Origin: G965222505 sp965222505
Lineage (GTDB): Bacteria > Bacteroidota > Rhodothermia > Rhodothermales > DATKEJ01
Length of the DNA: 64,000 nucleotides
Assembly (NCBI GenBank): GCA_965222505.1
Contig: OZ244956.1
Coordinates: forward strand, 124,001 to 188,000
Direction: 5' to 3'
In this document: positions 52,553 to 61,520 of the stretch, in pieces
How the letters are laid out: the number at the start of each line of letters is the position of its first letter
Numbering within the stretch: the first letter of the stretch is position 1
The notes under the pieces: generated by a model
What the model was told of the DNA's origin: nothing
Database searches by the model: none
Seen by the model: only the letters and a program-made list of their open reading frames with translations
Translations under genes and position numbers: made by a program

Positions 52553-53680
52553 ATGAAAGAACTGGCTACCATCCTCTCCCAAGCTGAAAAGCTGAATCGC
52601 CGGGGTAAATCCTTTGCGCTGGCGACCGTGGTCCGTATCGACGGGTCAGCGTTTCGGCGGCCGGGTGCACGTATGTTGATCACCGCCGAAGGAGAACCCA
52701 TTGGCACGATTAGTGGCGGATGCCTGGAAGGAGAGGTGGTCCATCAGGCCCGGAAAGTATTGGAAACAGGTAGGCCCGTGCTACAGGTCTTTGAGATTGA
52801 CGAAGATGACCCGTTTCTGGGGTTTGGCTCAGGCTGTGGCGGAACGGTTTATGTGCTCATTGAACGTATCGGGGTTGCGGATTCATCCAATCCCCTGACC
52901 CTGATTCGGACGTGTCTAGCCAACCGCACACCCGCCCTGCTGGCTACGGTCTACGATGGCACACTGCCCGACGTCCGAGGAAGACACGTGCTCCTCACCG
53001 AAGACCATTCGCCCAACGGGCAGGCAGGGCATCCTGCCCTCACCCAGGCCATGCAAGCAGATGCGGCAACCCTCCTCAAACACCGTCGCCCGGAAATCCG
53101 CCGATACACTTTTGATGAAGGCAATGCCGAGGTCTTGTTTGAACTGATTCAGCCCCCGATTCAACTGTTTGTGCTGGGCAACGGACCAGATGTTGGCCCC
53201 CTCGTACAGATCGCCCACAACATCGGCTTTCATGTGACGGTAATCGGACGCAAACCCATGCATGACCTAGAACGCTGGTTCCCCCAGGCCGACCGGCACG
53301 TGTTTGTCATGCACCCTGAACAAGTCCTTGACCACCTCTCTATTGACAACCGGAGTGCGGCGGTCATTATGAACCACAACTTTATTCGGGATCAACACCT
53401 GCTCGGCCTTCTCCTGGGCACACCGATGCCCTACATCGGATGCCTCGGCCCTGGTCGTCGTACAAAACGCATGTTGGATGAAATCAAGTCTCCCAATTTC
53501 CCGGAAGAAGTCCTGGAACGCATGTATGCCCCGGTCGGCCTCAACCTCGGTTCTGAAACCCCTGAAGAAATTGCCCTCTCCATACTGGCCGAAATCCAGG
53601 CCGTCCTGACGGGTCACTCTGCCGATATGCTCCGCAACCAGCAAGGTCCCATTCACAAGGCCGTACCGGTTGTGAATTAA
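52553..53680 (+). CDS. XdhC/CoxF-family molybdenum cofactor maturation protein
   Basis: 375 residues. The N-terminal XdhC domain (LNRRGKSFALATVVRIDGSAFRRPGARMLI, GTISGGCLEGEVV) and the C-terminal Rossmann-like domain (FVLGNGPDVGPLVQIAHNIGFHVTVIGRKP, LGPGRRTKRMLDEI, APVGLNLGSETPEEIALSILAEI) are both complete. XdhC binds molybdenum cofactor and supports its sulfuration and insertion into xanthine-oxidase-family apoenzymes, here presumably CoxL. It is transcribed divergently from the cox unit. Confidence 0.93.
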   Translation: MKELATILSQAEKLNRRGKSFALATVVRIDGSAFRRPGARMLITAEGEPIGTISGGCLEGEVVHQARKVLETGRPVLQVFEIDEDDPFLGFGSGCGGTVYVLIERIGVADSSNPLTLIRTCLANRTPALLATVYDGTLPDVRGRHVLLTEDHSPNGQAGHPALTQAMQADAATLLKHRRPEIRRYTFDEGNAEVLFELIQPPIQLFVLGNGPDVGPLVQIAHNIGFHVTVIGRKPMHDLERWFPQADRHVFVMHPEQVLDHLSIDNRSAAVIMNHNFIRDQHLLGLLLGTPMPYIGCLGPGRRTKRMLDEIKSPNFPEEVLERMYAPVGLNLGSETPEEIALSILAEIQAVLTGHSADMLRNQQGPIHKAVPVVN

Positions 53681-53830
53681 CGATCTCCATTTACCCCTCT
53701 GCTTTCAGTTCCCAGCCGGCTCCTGTTACACGCCCCGAGCCACATTCCCTATAGCAACAAACATCTGGAACACCAGGCGCACTCAAATCCATGGTCATGC
53801 CCTTCGAAATCGGACTCCAAAGAGGATATT

Positions 53831-56800
53831 ATGAGACGAATAACTATTTATTGCACTATATTTTATTTCTACCTGTTCATCCTGAATCCTTTTGCCCCTC
53901 CGGCACTTGCCCAAACAGAAGAAATCGCTGATTTAGACCCCCTTGGGCATAGTCGACCGCAGCTATTCACTTCTTACCAAAACGATCTCTACTTCTTCGC
54001 AGGCTTGTCGGACCTTGCCATCCCCAGTTTTGTGACCTGGCATGTTTGGCGCTTACAAAACGGAAACACGGCCAAACTTCCATCGCCTGAAGAGTGCACA
54101 CCGTGGCGGCCACCAAAGGAATTTGTTCGCTTTGAAGGGAATCTCTACTTCTTGTCCTATGCCTTCAATAACTCGGGACTTTTTCTTTGTCGTACAGATG
54201 GACAAGCGGTAACGATGGTTACCCAGGTAACGCCTAACTCAATCAGTGCAGTTCCCCGCCCGGAACTGGAACTGTTCAACGATGGCCTCTACTTTGCGAA
54301 ATACGCCGGAGATACGGGCATGGAGTTGTGGCGGCTACAGAATGATGCCCTTACGTTGATCACTGACCTCAATCCGGGTGCAAGCTGGGGATTGTCCCGG
54401 TACGCAGAATTTGGGGTCTATAACAACCATCTGTATTTCCGAGGCTATACCCCTTCCTCCGGCTGGGAATTGTGGCGCACCGACGGCACAATCGCTGAAC
54501 AGGTCACAGAACTCAGACCCGGTTCTGAGGATGGTGTCCTCGGAGACGAACAGGCTTTTATGGTTTTTGATAACCAGTTATATTTTCGGCACAAGTCCAG
54601 GGTTTATTCCTATCAATGGTTGCGTACAGATGGTACAACAACGGAATTCCTCCCCCTCCATAACCAATACACCTATACCGTCAATACGCATCTGGTCACC
54701 TTTAACGGAAGTGCCTATTTCGGCGGCACCTTTGACGGCTACAACAACCTGTATCGCATACGTGGAGGCATTATTGAATATGTTGCCTCGGTTAACCCGG
54801 ACTTTTCTCGGTCGACGGCGCTCTTTCAAAACAAGCTCGTCTTTGCCGGATCCAATGAGTTTGGCAAGGAAGTTTGGGCCACTGACGGCACAACAACGGC
54901 CCAGTTATTTGACCTCCACTCGGCTGGCTCCAGTTCCCCTGCCGGGTTTACACGCTTCCAGGATGCCCTGTACTTCTCAGCGGAAGTCTTTCCCTATTAT
55001 CGGAAATTACTCAGGTTTGATGGGGCCGATGTTCGTCTCGTTTCCAATTCTGCAGGGAGCCCTGAATTTATAACCGCGTATAACGATCATTTGTATTTTA
55101 ACGCAGATGGAGACGGCGGCATTGAACTCTGGGAAAGTGATGGCCTACCTGACAACACCCTTCCCCTTCCCCCTTATTTTTCACTAATCAATACGTCCCC
55201 CTTTCCTGACCTCGTCTATGCAGATGCGGATTGGGGTGATTACGACAACGACGGGGATCTGGATTACCTCGTCATCGGGGATGACGGAGCCGATAGCCGT
55301 ACGCTACTCTACCGAAATGATGGGGATGGCAATTTCACCTATGTCTACCAGTTGATTGGTTACGCTGAAGGATCAGTCGAATGGGCTGATTTCAACAACG
55401 ACGGCGACCTCGACATCCTGGTATCGGGCCGAAGAACCAATCAGGAGGTGGGTGGCCACATTTACGAAAATTACAGCGGCATCCTGTTCCCTATTCATTC
55501 CTGGACCTTGCCCGGTACTGCATCCGAAGGAACCGGTCGTTACCTGAGCCGGGTGAGCGATGTGGACCTGGACGGCGACCTCGACTTTATGACCTTTGGG
55601 GAGGGTCCGCCTATGCTCTACCGTAATGATCCGGATGGGCGGTTTGACATTACCTTTACCCCCCTGGATACGGGGTTACCGGCCTATCGCAAAGGAGACC
55701 TACAGTGGGGTGATTATGACAACGACGGCTTTCCAGACCTAGCCCTGGTCGGTCGAGATAAACAGGGACAGGGGAATACCCGTCTGTATCGAAACGTGAA
55801 TGGAACTGATTTTGAATACAATCCTTTGCCCCTTGAGGGGGTATTCGAAGGCAGTATCGGATGGTCGGATTACGATCAGGATGGGGATCTGGACTTGTTT
55901 GTTTGTGGGCAATCTAGTGCCAACGCAATCCTGGGTAATCTCTACATCAACGATACCTATACATTCTCTAGCTATCCGCATTACGTGCCCTTTATAGGAC
56001 GGCTGTGCTCCTTTGACTTTGGAGACTATGACAACGATGGAGATCCGGACGTGTTGTTCACCGGCGATACCAGTCTGAACGGGGCCTTTCCGCGGACATT
56101 CATTTTCACGTACGATGCACCCCTTTTCAAGCCCGTCGAACGTCTGGATGGTATGGTAAATGGAGTCGGCTCCTGGGTAGATTTTGACCTGGATGGTGAC
56201 CTGGATATCGCATTAACCGGTGGTACAACACTTTATGCCTCGCCCTCCAGTTTTTTGTATGAAAACCAGAGTCCCTTTGGGGCAAACCAAGCACCATCTC
56301 CACCGGGCACACTTTATGCTTCGGTAACCGGTCATGAGGTTACCCTTTCCTGGCAACCGGGAAGTGATGTTGAAGGAGGGATCAGTTATAACGTTCGGAT
56401 CGGCAGCCATACTGATTGGTTTGATGTGGTTGCCCCCATGTCTGCGTTCTCGGCATCTGGAGCGGGAAAATCTCAAGCGGTCGATTTTGGATTCCGCAAA
56501 ATCATGCGTCCAGGAAATGCTGGGCCATCCACTTCCAAACGAATCCGTTATCTCGCGCCTGGCACCTATTATTGGAGCGTGCAAACCATCGACGGGCACT
56601 ATCAGGGCTCGGCCTTTTCGGAGGAGCAATCGTTCACCATCACCACGCCCCTACCTGCCCCAAAACTTTCCGCAAAGGTGTTCCCCGGGGGCGCATACGA
56701 CGTGGAATCAGGTGTCCTTCGGATGAACCTTACCCTGGATGCCGTTCTCCCCCTCTCCCAGCCCTTCGGTGATGCCCCCTTTCCCTATCAGTACGATGGT

Positions 56801-57319
56801 GATGAATCCGTGCCCGGCACACTGGCCGACATCACCGATTGGGTACTTGTGCAATTGCGAACCTCTCCTGCTGTAGAAGACATCATTACCCAGCGACCGG
56901 CCTTCATCAAGAACGGGTTCACTGCCGATATGGACCAGACAAGCCCGCTTGCCTTCCCGGGTCTTGCGTATCGTCCTTACTATGTAGTCATCTACCACCG
57001 GAACCACTTGCCCGTCATGAGCAAACAGCCTGTTTCCCTGGGTGCCGATGTTGCCTCATACGACTTTACCACCGGCCAAGACCAGGCCTACGGCACCAAT
57101 CCGCTATGGGAACTCGAAAGCGGCATCTATGGCATGTACGGAGGAGATGGCAACAGTGATGGCACCGTTAGCGCCATGGACATGCTCCAGGTCTGGTTAC
57201 CGGAAAACGGCAGTGTAGGGTATCTAGCCGGAGATTTTAACCTCAACGGGAGCGTCTCTGCTTTCGACGTGTTGCTGGTCTGGTTAGCAGGAAACGGTTT
57301 AGCAACACAGGTGCCCTGA
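53831..57319 (+). CDS. Giant secreted protein with ELWxTDGT and FG-GAP repeats, FN3-like and dockerin-like domains
   Basis: 1162 residues; signal peptide ends PPALAQ. Residues about 30-450 carry ELWxTDGT-type propeller repeats (GMELWRLQ, GWELWRTDGT, YQWLRTDGT, KEVWATDGT, IELWESDG). Residues about 465-835 carry seven FG-GAP/VCBS Ca-binding repeats (WGDYDNDGDLDYLV, WADFNNDGDLDILV, WGDYDNDGFPDLAL, WSDYDQDGDLDLFV and others). A fibronectin-III-like region follows (SPPGTLYASVTGHEVTLSWQPG). The last about 200 residues form the ADITDWVLVQLRT plus two-dockerin-like module shared with 3398-5749, ending GNGLATQVP. Probably an extracellular Ca-dependent surface protein; function unknown. Monocistronic, with a promoter region of 150 bp upstream. 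Confidence 0.85.
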   Translation: MRRITIYCTIFYFYLFILNPFAPPALAQTEEIADLDPLGHSRPQLFTSYQNDLYFFAGLSDLAIPSFVTWHVWRLQNGNTAKLPSPEECTPWRPPKEFVRFEGNLYFLSYAFNNSGLFLCRTDGQAVTMVTQVTPNSISAVPRPELELFNDGLYFAKYAGDTGMELWRLQNDALTLITDLNPGASWGLSRYAEFGVYNNHLYFRGYTPSSGWELWRTDGTIAEQVTELRPGSEDGVLGDEQAFMVFDNQLYFRHKSRVYSYQWLRTDGTTTEFLPLHNQYTYTVNTHLVTFNGSAYFGGTFDGYNNLYRIRGGIIEYVASVNPDFSRSTALFQNKLVFAGSNEFGKEVWATDGTTTAQLFDLHSAGSSSPAGFTRFQDALYFSAEVFPYYRKLLRFDGADVRLVSNSAGSPEFITAYNDHLYFNADGDGGIELWESDGLPDNTLPLPPYFSLINTSPFPDLVYADADWGDYDNDGDLDYLVIGDDGADSRTLLYRNDGDGNFTYVYQLIGYAEGSVEWADFNNDGDLDILVSGRRTNQEVGGHIYENYSGILFPIHSWTLPGTASEGTGRYLSRVSDVDLDGDLDFMTFGEGPPMLYRNDPDGRFDITFTPLDTGLPAYRKGDLQWGDYDNDGFPDLALVGRDKQGQGNTRLYRNVNGTDFEYNPLPLEGVFEGSIGWSDYDQDGDLDLFVCGQSSANAILGNLYINDTYTFSSYPHYVPFIGRLCSFDFGDYDNDGDPDVLFTGDTSLNGAFPRTFIFTYDAPLFKPVERLDGMVNGVGSWVDFDLDGDLDIALTGGTTLYASPSSFLYENQSPFGANQAPSPPGTLYASVTGHEVTLSWQPGSDVEGGISYNVRIGSHTDWFDVVAPMSAFSASGAGKSQAVDFGFRKIMRPGNAGPSTSKRIRYLAPGTYYWSVQTIDGHYQGSAFSEEQSFTITTPLPAPKLSAKVFPGGAYDVESGVLRMNLTLDAVLPLSQPFGDAPFPYQYDGDESVPGTLADITDWVLVQLRTSPAVEDIITQRPAFIKNGFTADMDQTSPLAFPGLAYRPYYVVIYHRNHLPVMSKQPVSLGADVASYDFTTGQDQAYGTNPLWELESGIYGMYGGDGNSDGTVSAMDMLQVWLPENGSVGYLAGDFNLNGSVSAFDVLLVWLAGNGLATQVP

Positions 57320-57320
57320 C

Positions 57321-57334
57321 GTGCGACGTGCGAA
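57321..57334. repeat. Two-unit heptamer repeat after the FG-GAP gene
   Basis: GTGCGACGTGCGAA starts 1 bp after the stop codon; the reverse complement of the same 14 bases is at 46990-47003. Confidence 0.5.
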
Positions 57335-57372
57335 TGTTGGATCTTTATAAGTGCTATGGATGTCCTTTATGT

Positions 57373-57969
57373 TCATTTCTTTTCGATGAGCAAGGCGTAG
57401 GGCGGGTTGTTGCGTTGGTTTACAAACCCATACCGAATGACCTGCACTTCGGCTTGATCCAGCGTGGAGGCCCAGGTTTCCACTGCCTGGGCTTCCGCTT
57501 TGCCCCCTTCGTGCCCAGTATAGAGCACGATACTGATGAGTCCACCCGGCTGTAAGGCATCGAGTGCAGCGCGTAGTGCGGGTATGGTGGTGGTAGGGCG
57601 CGTAATGTGGGATTTGTCACCCCCCGGCAGATACCCCAGGTTGAACATGACGGCCTGTACCATTTCGATCCGGTGGCTGCGCAGATAGTCCCGTAACCGC
57701 TCATGCCCTTTTTGGACCAGGATCACCCGGCCTGCCAGATTCGTAATTTCAAGCCGTTTTTCGGTTTGGTAAATGGCTTCGGCTTGCACATCGAATCCGA
57801 TAACCCGGCCAGCGTCCCCCACCAGAATGGCCAGAAATACGGTATCATGACCGTTCCCCACGGTGGCATCGACCACAACATCTCCAGTACTGACTACACG
57901 AGCCATCACCTGATGTACAAATTCCAGGGCACGCGGGAGGATATGGGCCTTTTTCTTGTCTGAATCCAT
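57373..57969 (-). CDS. MnmM/YtqB-type SAM-dependent methyltransferase
   Basis: 198 residues. SAM fold motifs VVDATVGNGHDTVFLAILVGDAGRVIGFDVQ and VMFNLGYLPGGDKSHITRPTTT are the hallmark of the YtqB/MnmM family, in which some members complete the 5-methylaminomethyl-2-thiouridine modification at tRNA position 34. GLISIVLYTGHEGGKAE and NQRNNPPYALLIEKK close the domain. The function is inferred from family; the enzyme could modify tRNA. It is convergent with the FG-GAP gene. Confidence 0.85.
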   Translation of the reverse strand: MDSDKKKAHILPRALEFVHQVMARVVSTGDVVVDATVGNGHDTVFLAILVGDAGRVIGFDVQAEAIYQTEKRLEITNLAGRVILVQKGHERLRDYLRSHRIEMVQAVMFNLGYLPGGDKSHITRPTTTIPALRAALDALQPGGLISIVLYTGHEGGKAEAQAVETWASTLDQAEVQVIRYGFVNQRNNPPYALLIEKK

Positions 57970-58128
57970 GATTCTTTATAGGACTAAGTTCTTTTTGTTA
58001 ACACTTTGCAGCACCATCCCCTTCGATCTGCCCTCAATTTGGTACGTTCCTTGTGGCGGGAGCCGTTCAACTTACCCGGATACTAAATTGAATCGGGCAA
58101 TCCCCTTTCTGCTTCACATGTTGCTTTC

Positions 58129-60537
58129 ATGATAAACGTTCAGCACCGCCTACCGTGGTTCCTCCTGCTATATGTCCTGTGGCTTATGGGTTCCTCAACT
58201 GTTTTTGCACAAACCACTACTGTGAGTGGCTATGTACAGGATGCCGAATCCGGCGAAAAACTCATTGGGGCCAATTTGTTTGTGCCCTCACTTGCCGCCG
58301 GTACCATTACCAATGCCTACGGCTTCTTCAGCCTGACGTTGCCCGGTGATTCGGCCTCCGTTCGGGTCTCCTATATCGGCTACCGGACTACGGTTGTTTC
58401 CTTTACCCTGGCCCAGGATCTGGAATTCAACATTAACCTGCCTCCGCTTCGAGAATCATTGGATGCCGTTGAGGTTGTTGCCGAACGCGAAGAGCTGTTG
58501 GTCGAGACCTCGCAAATGAGCAAGATTGATGTGCCCATTGTGCAGATCAAAACCATGCCGGCCCTACTGGGCGAGGTCGATGTCCTGAAATCCCTTCAGT
58601 TATTACCCGGCATCCAGTCTGGGAATGAAGGGTCTACCGGCCTGTACGTCCGGGGGGGTGGCCCTGACCAGAACCTGATCCTCCTTGACGGTGCGCCGGT
58701 CTACAATGCCTCCCATTTATTTGGCTTTTTCTCTGTTTTCAACGCCGATGCCATCCGGAACGTCTCCCTGACCAAAGGCGGTTTCCCGGCTCGCTATGGG
58801 GGTCGGCTTTCCTCTGTGGTGGATATTAACCTGAAAGAAGGCAACCTCAAGGAATATCGAGGGGAAGCCGCCATCGGCCTTGTAGCTTCACGGTTTACCT
58901 TTGAAGGTCCCATTCAAAAGGACCGGTCCTCATTTATCCTCTCGGCCAGGCGTACCTACATCGACATTTTGGCCCGGCCAATTATTGCCCTATCGGAGGA
59001 AGAGGATGTAACCGCCGGGTATTATTTCTATGATGTAAACGCCAAAGTCAACCACATCTTCTCCAACGACAACCGGATATTCTTGAGTCTGTACGCTGGA
59101 AACGACAAATTTTACGCACGTGAGAAGACCGGCTTTGATGCGGGCACTTTTAGCGAAAAAGCAGAACTGGATTCCGGCCTGGATTGGGGCAACATCACGG
59201 CCACGCTTCGATGGAACCATGTCTTCAGCAACAAACTGTTCAGCAATTCCACGCTTACTTTTAGCCGGTACCAGTTTGACATTGATGTTGAAGAACAATC
59301 AACCCTCAAGAATGCCCAGGGTGAACAGAATGAACTCTATGCCGCCCGCTATTTCTCAGGCATCCAGGACTGGAGCGCGAAAATCGACCTCGATTACATC
59401 CCCACGTTGCGGCATTACATTCGGTTTGGGGGCAGTGCCATCCATCATACCTTCAAGCCCGGCGCTTCCCAGATCCGTGCCGAAATCACCGGGGAAATCC
59501 CCATCGACAATACCTTCCGGCCCTCCGATGAGGTACAGGCTGTAGAGTGGGCGGCCTTTGTGGAAGATGATGCCGAGTTGACCCGTTCCCTGAAAATAAA
59601 CCTGGGTGTCCATGTGGCAGGTTTGGCCGTCAATGGGACCTCATACGCGTCGGTGCAGCCCCGGCTTGCTGCGCGGTGGTTGGTCCACCCCGATTGGTCT
59701 CTGAAAGGCTCCTACGTCCGGATGACCCAGTTCATCCACCTCTTGACCAATTCCGGTGTGGGGCTCCCTACAGACCTCTGGCTCCCGGCCACCGACCGGG
59801 TCAAACCCCAGGAAGCCACCCAATACGCCCTCGGGTTGGCCCATACCCGCCGCGACTTGAACATCAGCGTCGAGGGGTATTACAAAAATATGTCGAACCT
59901 GATTGAGTACAAGGAAGGAGCCAGTTTCCTGGGCCTGGATACCGATTGGCAAGACAACATCGAAACGGGAGATGGAGTCTCCTATGGGATGGAACTGTTC
60001 GTACAGAAGAAGAAAGGCCGGACCACCGGATGGATCGGCTATACGCTGTCCTGGACGGAACGGACATTCCCCAACCTGAACTTCGGCCGGACCTTCGATT
60101 ACCGATATGACCGGCGGCATGATTTCAGCCTGGTTGTTGCCCACCAATGGAAACCCAACATTGACCTCTCGGCCACGTGGGTATATGGTACGGGCAATGC
60201 CATCACCCTACCCCTGGCCAGCTACCAAACCCCCATTTTCATACCAGGTACCCCCCCTGGCGATTTTCTAACGGAAGGAAATTATTACGGGCAAAGAAAC
60301 GGCTTCCGCATGGCAGCCTACCACCGTCTAGACATGAGCATCAACTTCCGAAAACCCCTGACTAAAGGCGAGCGTGTTTGGAGCATTGGCGTGTATAACG
60401 CATACAGCCGACGCAACCCCTTCTACATCTCGCTGGACACTAATTTTGATGCTGCAACCAATGGCTCCGAACGCGTCTTTAAACAGATCAGCCTGTTCCC
60501 TGTCATTCCTTCCGTGAGCTATCGCCGATCCTTCTAA
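58129..60537 (+). CDS. TonB-dependent outer-membrane receptor, second copy
   Basis: 802 residues from MINVQHRLPWFLLLYVLWLMG (signal peptide ending VFAQ). A CarboxypepD_reg-like domain at about 28-115 (VSGYVQDAESGEKLIGANLFVPS, TNAYGFFSLTLPGDS) precedes the plug (PALLGEVDVLKSLQLLPGIQ, GLYVRGGGPDQNLILLDGAPV, GGFPARYGGRLSSVVDI) and a long barrel ending FPVIPSVSYRRSF. It is a homologue of the receptor at 10486-12759 with the same modular plan but a different ligand pocket. The DUF4249 gene follows after 4 bp. Confidence 0.92.
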   Translation: MINVQHRLPWFLLLYVLWLMGSSTVFAQTTTVSGYVQDAESGEKLIGANLFVPSLAAGTITNAYGFFSLTLPGDSASVRVSYIGYRTTVVSFTLAQDLEFNINLPPLRESLDAVEVVAEREELLVETSQMSKIDVPIVQIKTMPALLGEVDVLKSLQLLPGIQSGNEGSTGLYVRGGGPDQNLILLDGAPVYNASHLFGFFSVFNADAIRNVSLTKGGFPARYGGRLSSVVDINLKEGNLKEYRGEAAIGLVASRFTFEGPIQKDRSSFILSARRTYIDILARPIIALSEEEDVTAGYYFYDVNAKVNHIFSNDNRIFLSLYAGNDKFYAREKTGFDAGTFSEKAELDSGLDWGNITATLRWNHVFSNKLFSNSTLTFSRYQFDIDVEEQSTLKNAQGEQNELYAARYFSGIQDWSAKIDLDYIPTLRHYIRFGGSAIHHTFKPGASQIRAEITGEIPIDNTFRPSDEVQAVEWAAFVEDDAELTRSLKINLGVHVAGLAVNGTSYASVQPRLAARWLVHPDWSLKGSYVRMTQFIHLLTNSGVGLPTDLWLPATDRVKPQEATQYALGLAHTRRDLNISVEGYYKNMSNLIEYKEGASFLGLDTDWQDNIETGDGVSYGMELFVQKKKGRTTGWIGYTLSWTERTFPNLNFGRTFDYRYDRRHDFSLVVAHQWKPNIDLSATWVYGTGNAITLPLASYQTPIFIPGTPPGDFLTEGNYYGQRNGFRMAAYHRLDMSINFRKPLTKGERVWSIGVYNAYSRRNPFYISLDTNFDAATNGSERVFKQISLFPVIPSVSYRRSF

Positions 60538-60541
60538 ATCA

Positions 60542-61441
60542 ATGTTATTCAAAACGATGCATAAATCAATTGGAATCCTGTTCTGTTGCGCACTCCTCTG
60601 GGGCTGCGAAACTGTGATTGACGTTGATCCTCCTGATTATACGCCGGAACTGGTGGTCAACAGTTTCTTTTCGCCGGACAGCGTTTGGAGTATCCATGTG
60701 AGCAGAAGCGCGCCCATATTAGATGCAGAACTGAATCAAGAACAATCCTGGGTTGAAAACGCAGTGGTCGAGGTTCTTGAGGCAGAACAGCGGGTGGCAA
60801 CCTTAACGTATCGTGGACGCGGCGTTTACCGGGCTGCCGATGAAAAACCGGTTGGCGGCAAGACGTACACCGTAAAGGTGCAAGCCCCCGGATTCACCCC
60901 TGTGGAGGCCACAGACACCTTGCCCGTGGCCTCCGAGTTCTCAAATGTACGAACGAGCGATGGGGGCTTCACCGAAGAAGGGACGCCCTTAACTCGGCTC
61001 CAGGTTGACCTGGTTGATCCTGCGCACCAAACCGATCACTACTTCCTGTCCGTACTGGCTTCTGACCCTTCGTCAGGATGGACCACCAGCAGCTTCTTTA
61101 TCTCAGATGACCCGGTATTACGGCGGGGTGAAGACTTGCTGGACGATGAATCCTCATTTTACATCGGCCGGTTTTTCTCGGATGCTCAGTTTCAGGGCGA
61201 AACCTATACCCTTACGCTGGACGTGCCTGAAGCTGGCATCTTTGGGGGAGATACGCATATCGTTCAGCTTTCCCACGTAAGCCCGGCATTCTTCAGGTAT
61301 GACCAGACCCGAAGGTTGCAAGATGATACCAAAGACAACCCCTTTGCCGAGCCTGTCCCCATCTTTACCAACGTCGAGGGCGGACTTGGAATTTTTGCGG
61401 GGATAACACCTGAAGAAGTGATTCGGTTCACCAAACCCTAG
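60542..61441 (+). CDS. DUF4249-type lipoprotein, second copy
   Basis: 299 residues; MLFKTMHKSIGILFCCALLWGCETVIDVDPP contains a lipobox-like LLWGC and the DUF4249 start pattern (VIDVDPPDYTPELVVNSFFSPDSVWSIHVSRS). An ATG at 60557 is an alternative start. SQPEL-like linker is absent but VKVQAPGFTPVEATDTLPVASEF and DHYFLSVLASDP are family-like. It is the partner of the receptor ahead of it, as at 12759-13658. Confidence 0.82.
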   Translation: MLFKTMHKSIGILFCCALLWGCETVIDVDPPDYTPELVVNSFFSPDSVWSIHVSRSAPILDAELNQEQSWVENAVVEVLEAEQRVATLTYRGRGVYRAADEKPVGGKTYTVKVQAPGFTPVEATDTLPVASEFSNVRTSDGGFTEEGTPLTRLQVDLVDPAHQTDHYFLSVLASDPSSGWTTSSFFISDDPVLRRGEDLLDDESSFYIGRFFSDAQFQGETYTLTLDVPEAGIFGGDTHIVQLSHVSPAFFRYDQTRRLQDDTKDNPFAEPVPIFTNVEGGLGIFAGITPEEVIRFTKP

Positions 61442-61520
61442 CCGCCGAGTGGCACGTAAGGTGCCTGTACCCTATCATCCTGCCTGTGTGTCCTTATTAT
61501 GTATAACGTCTTGGCCCATC

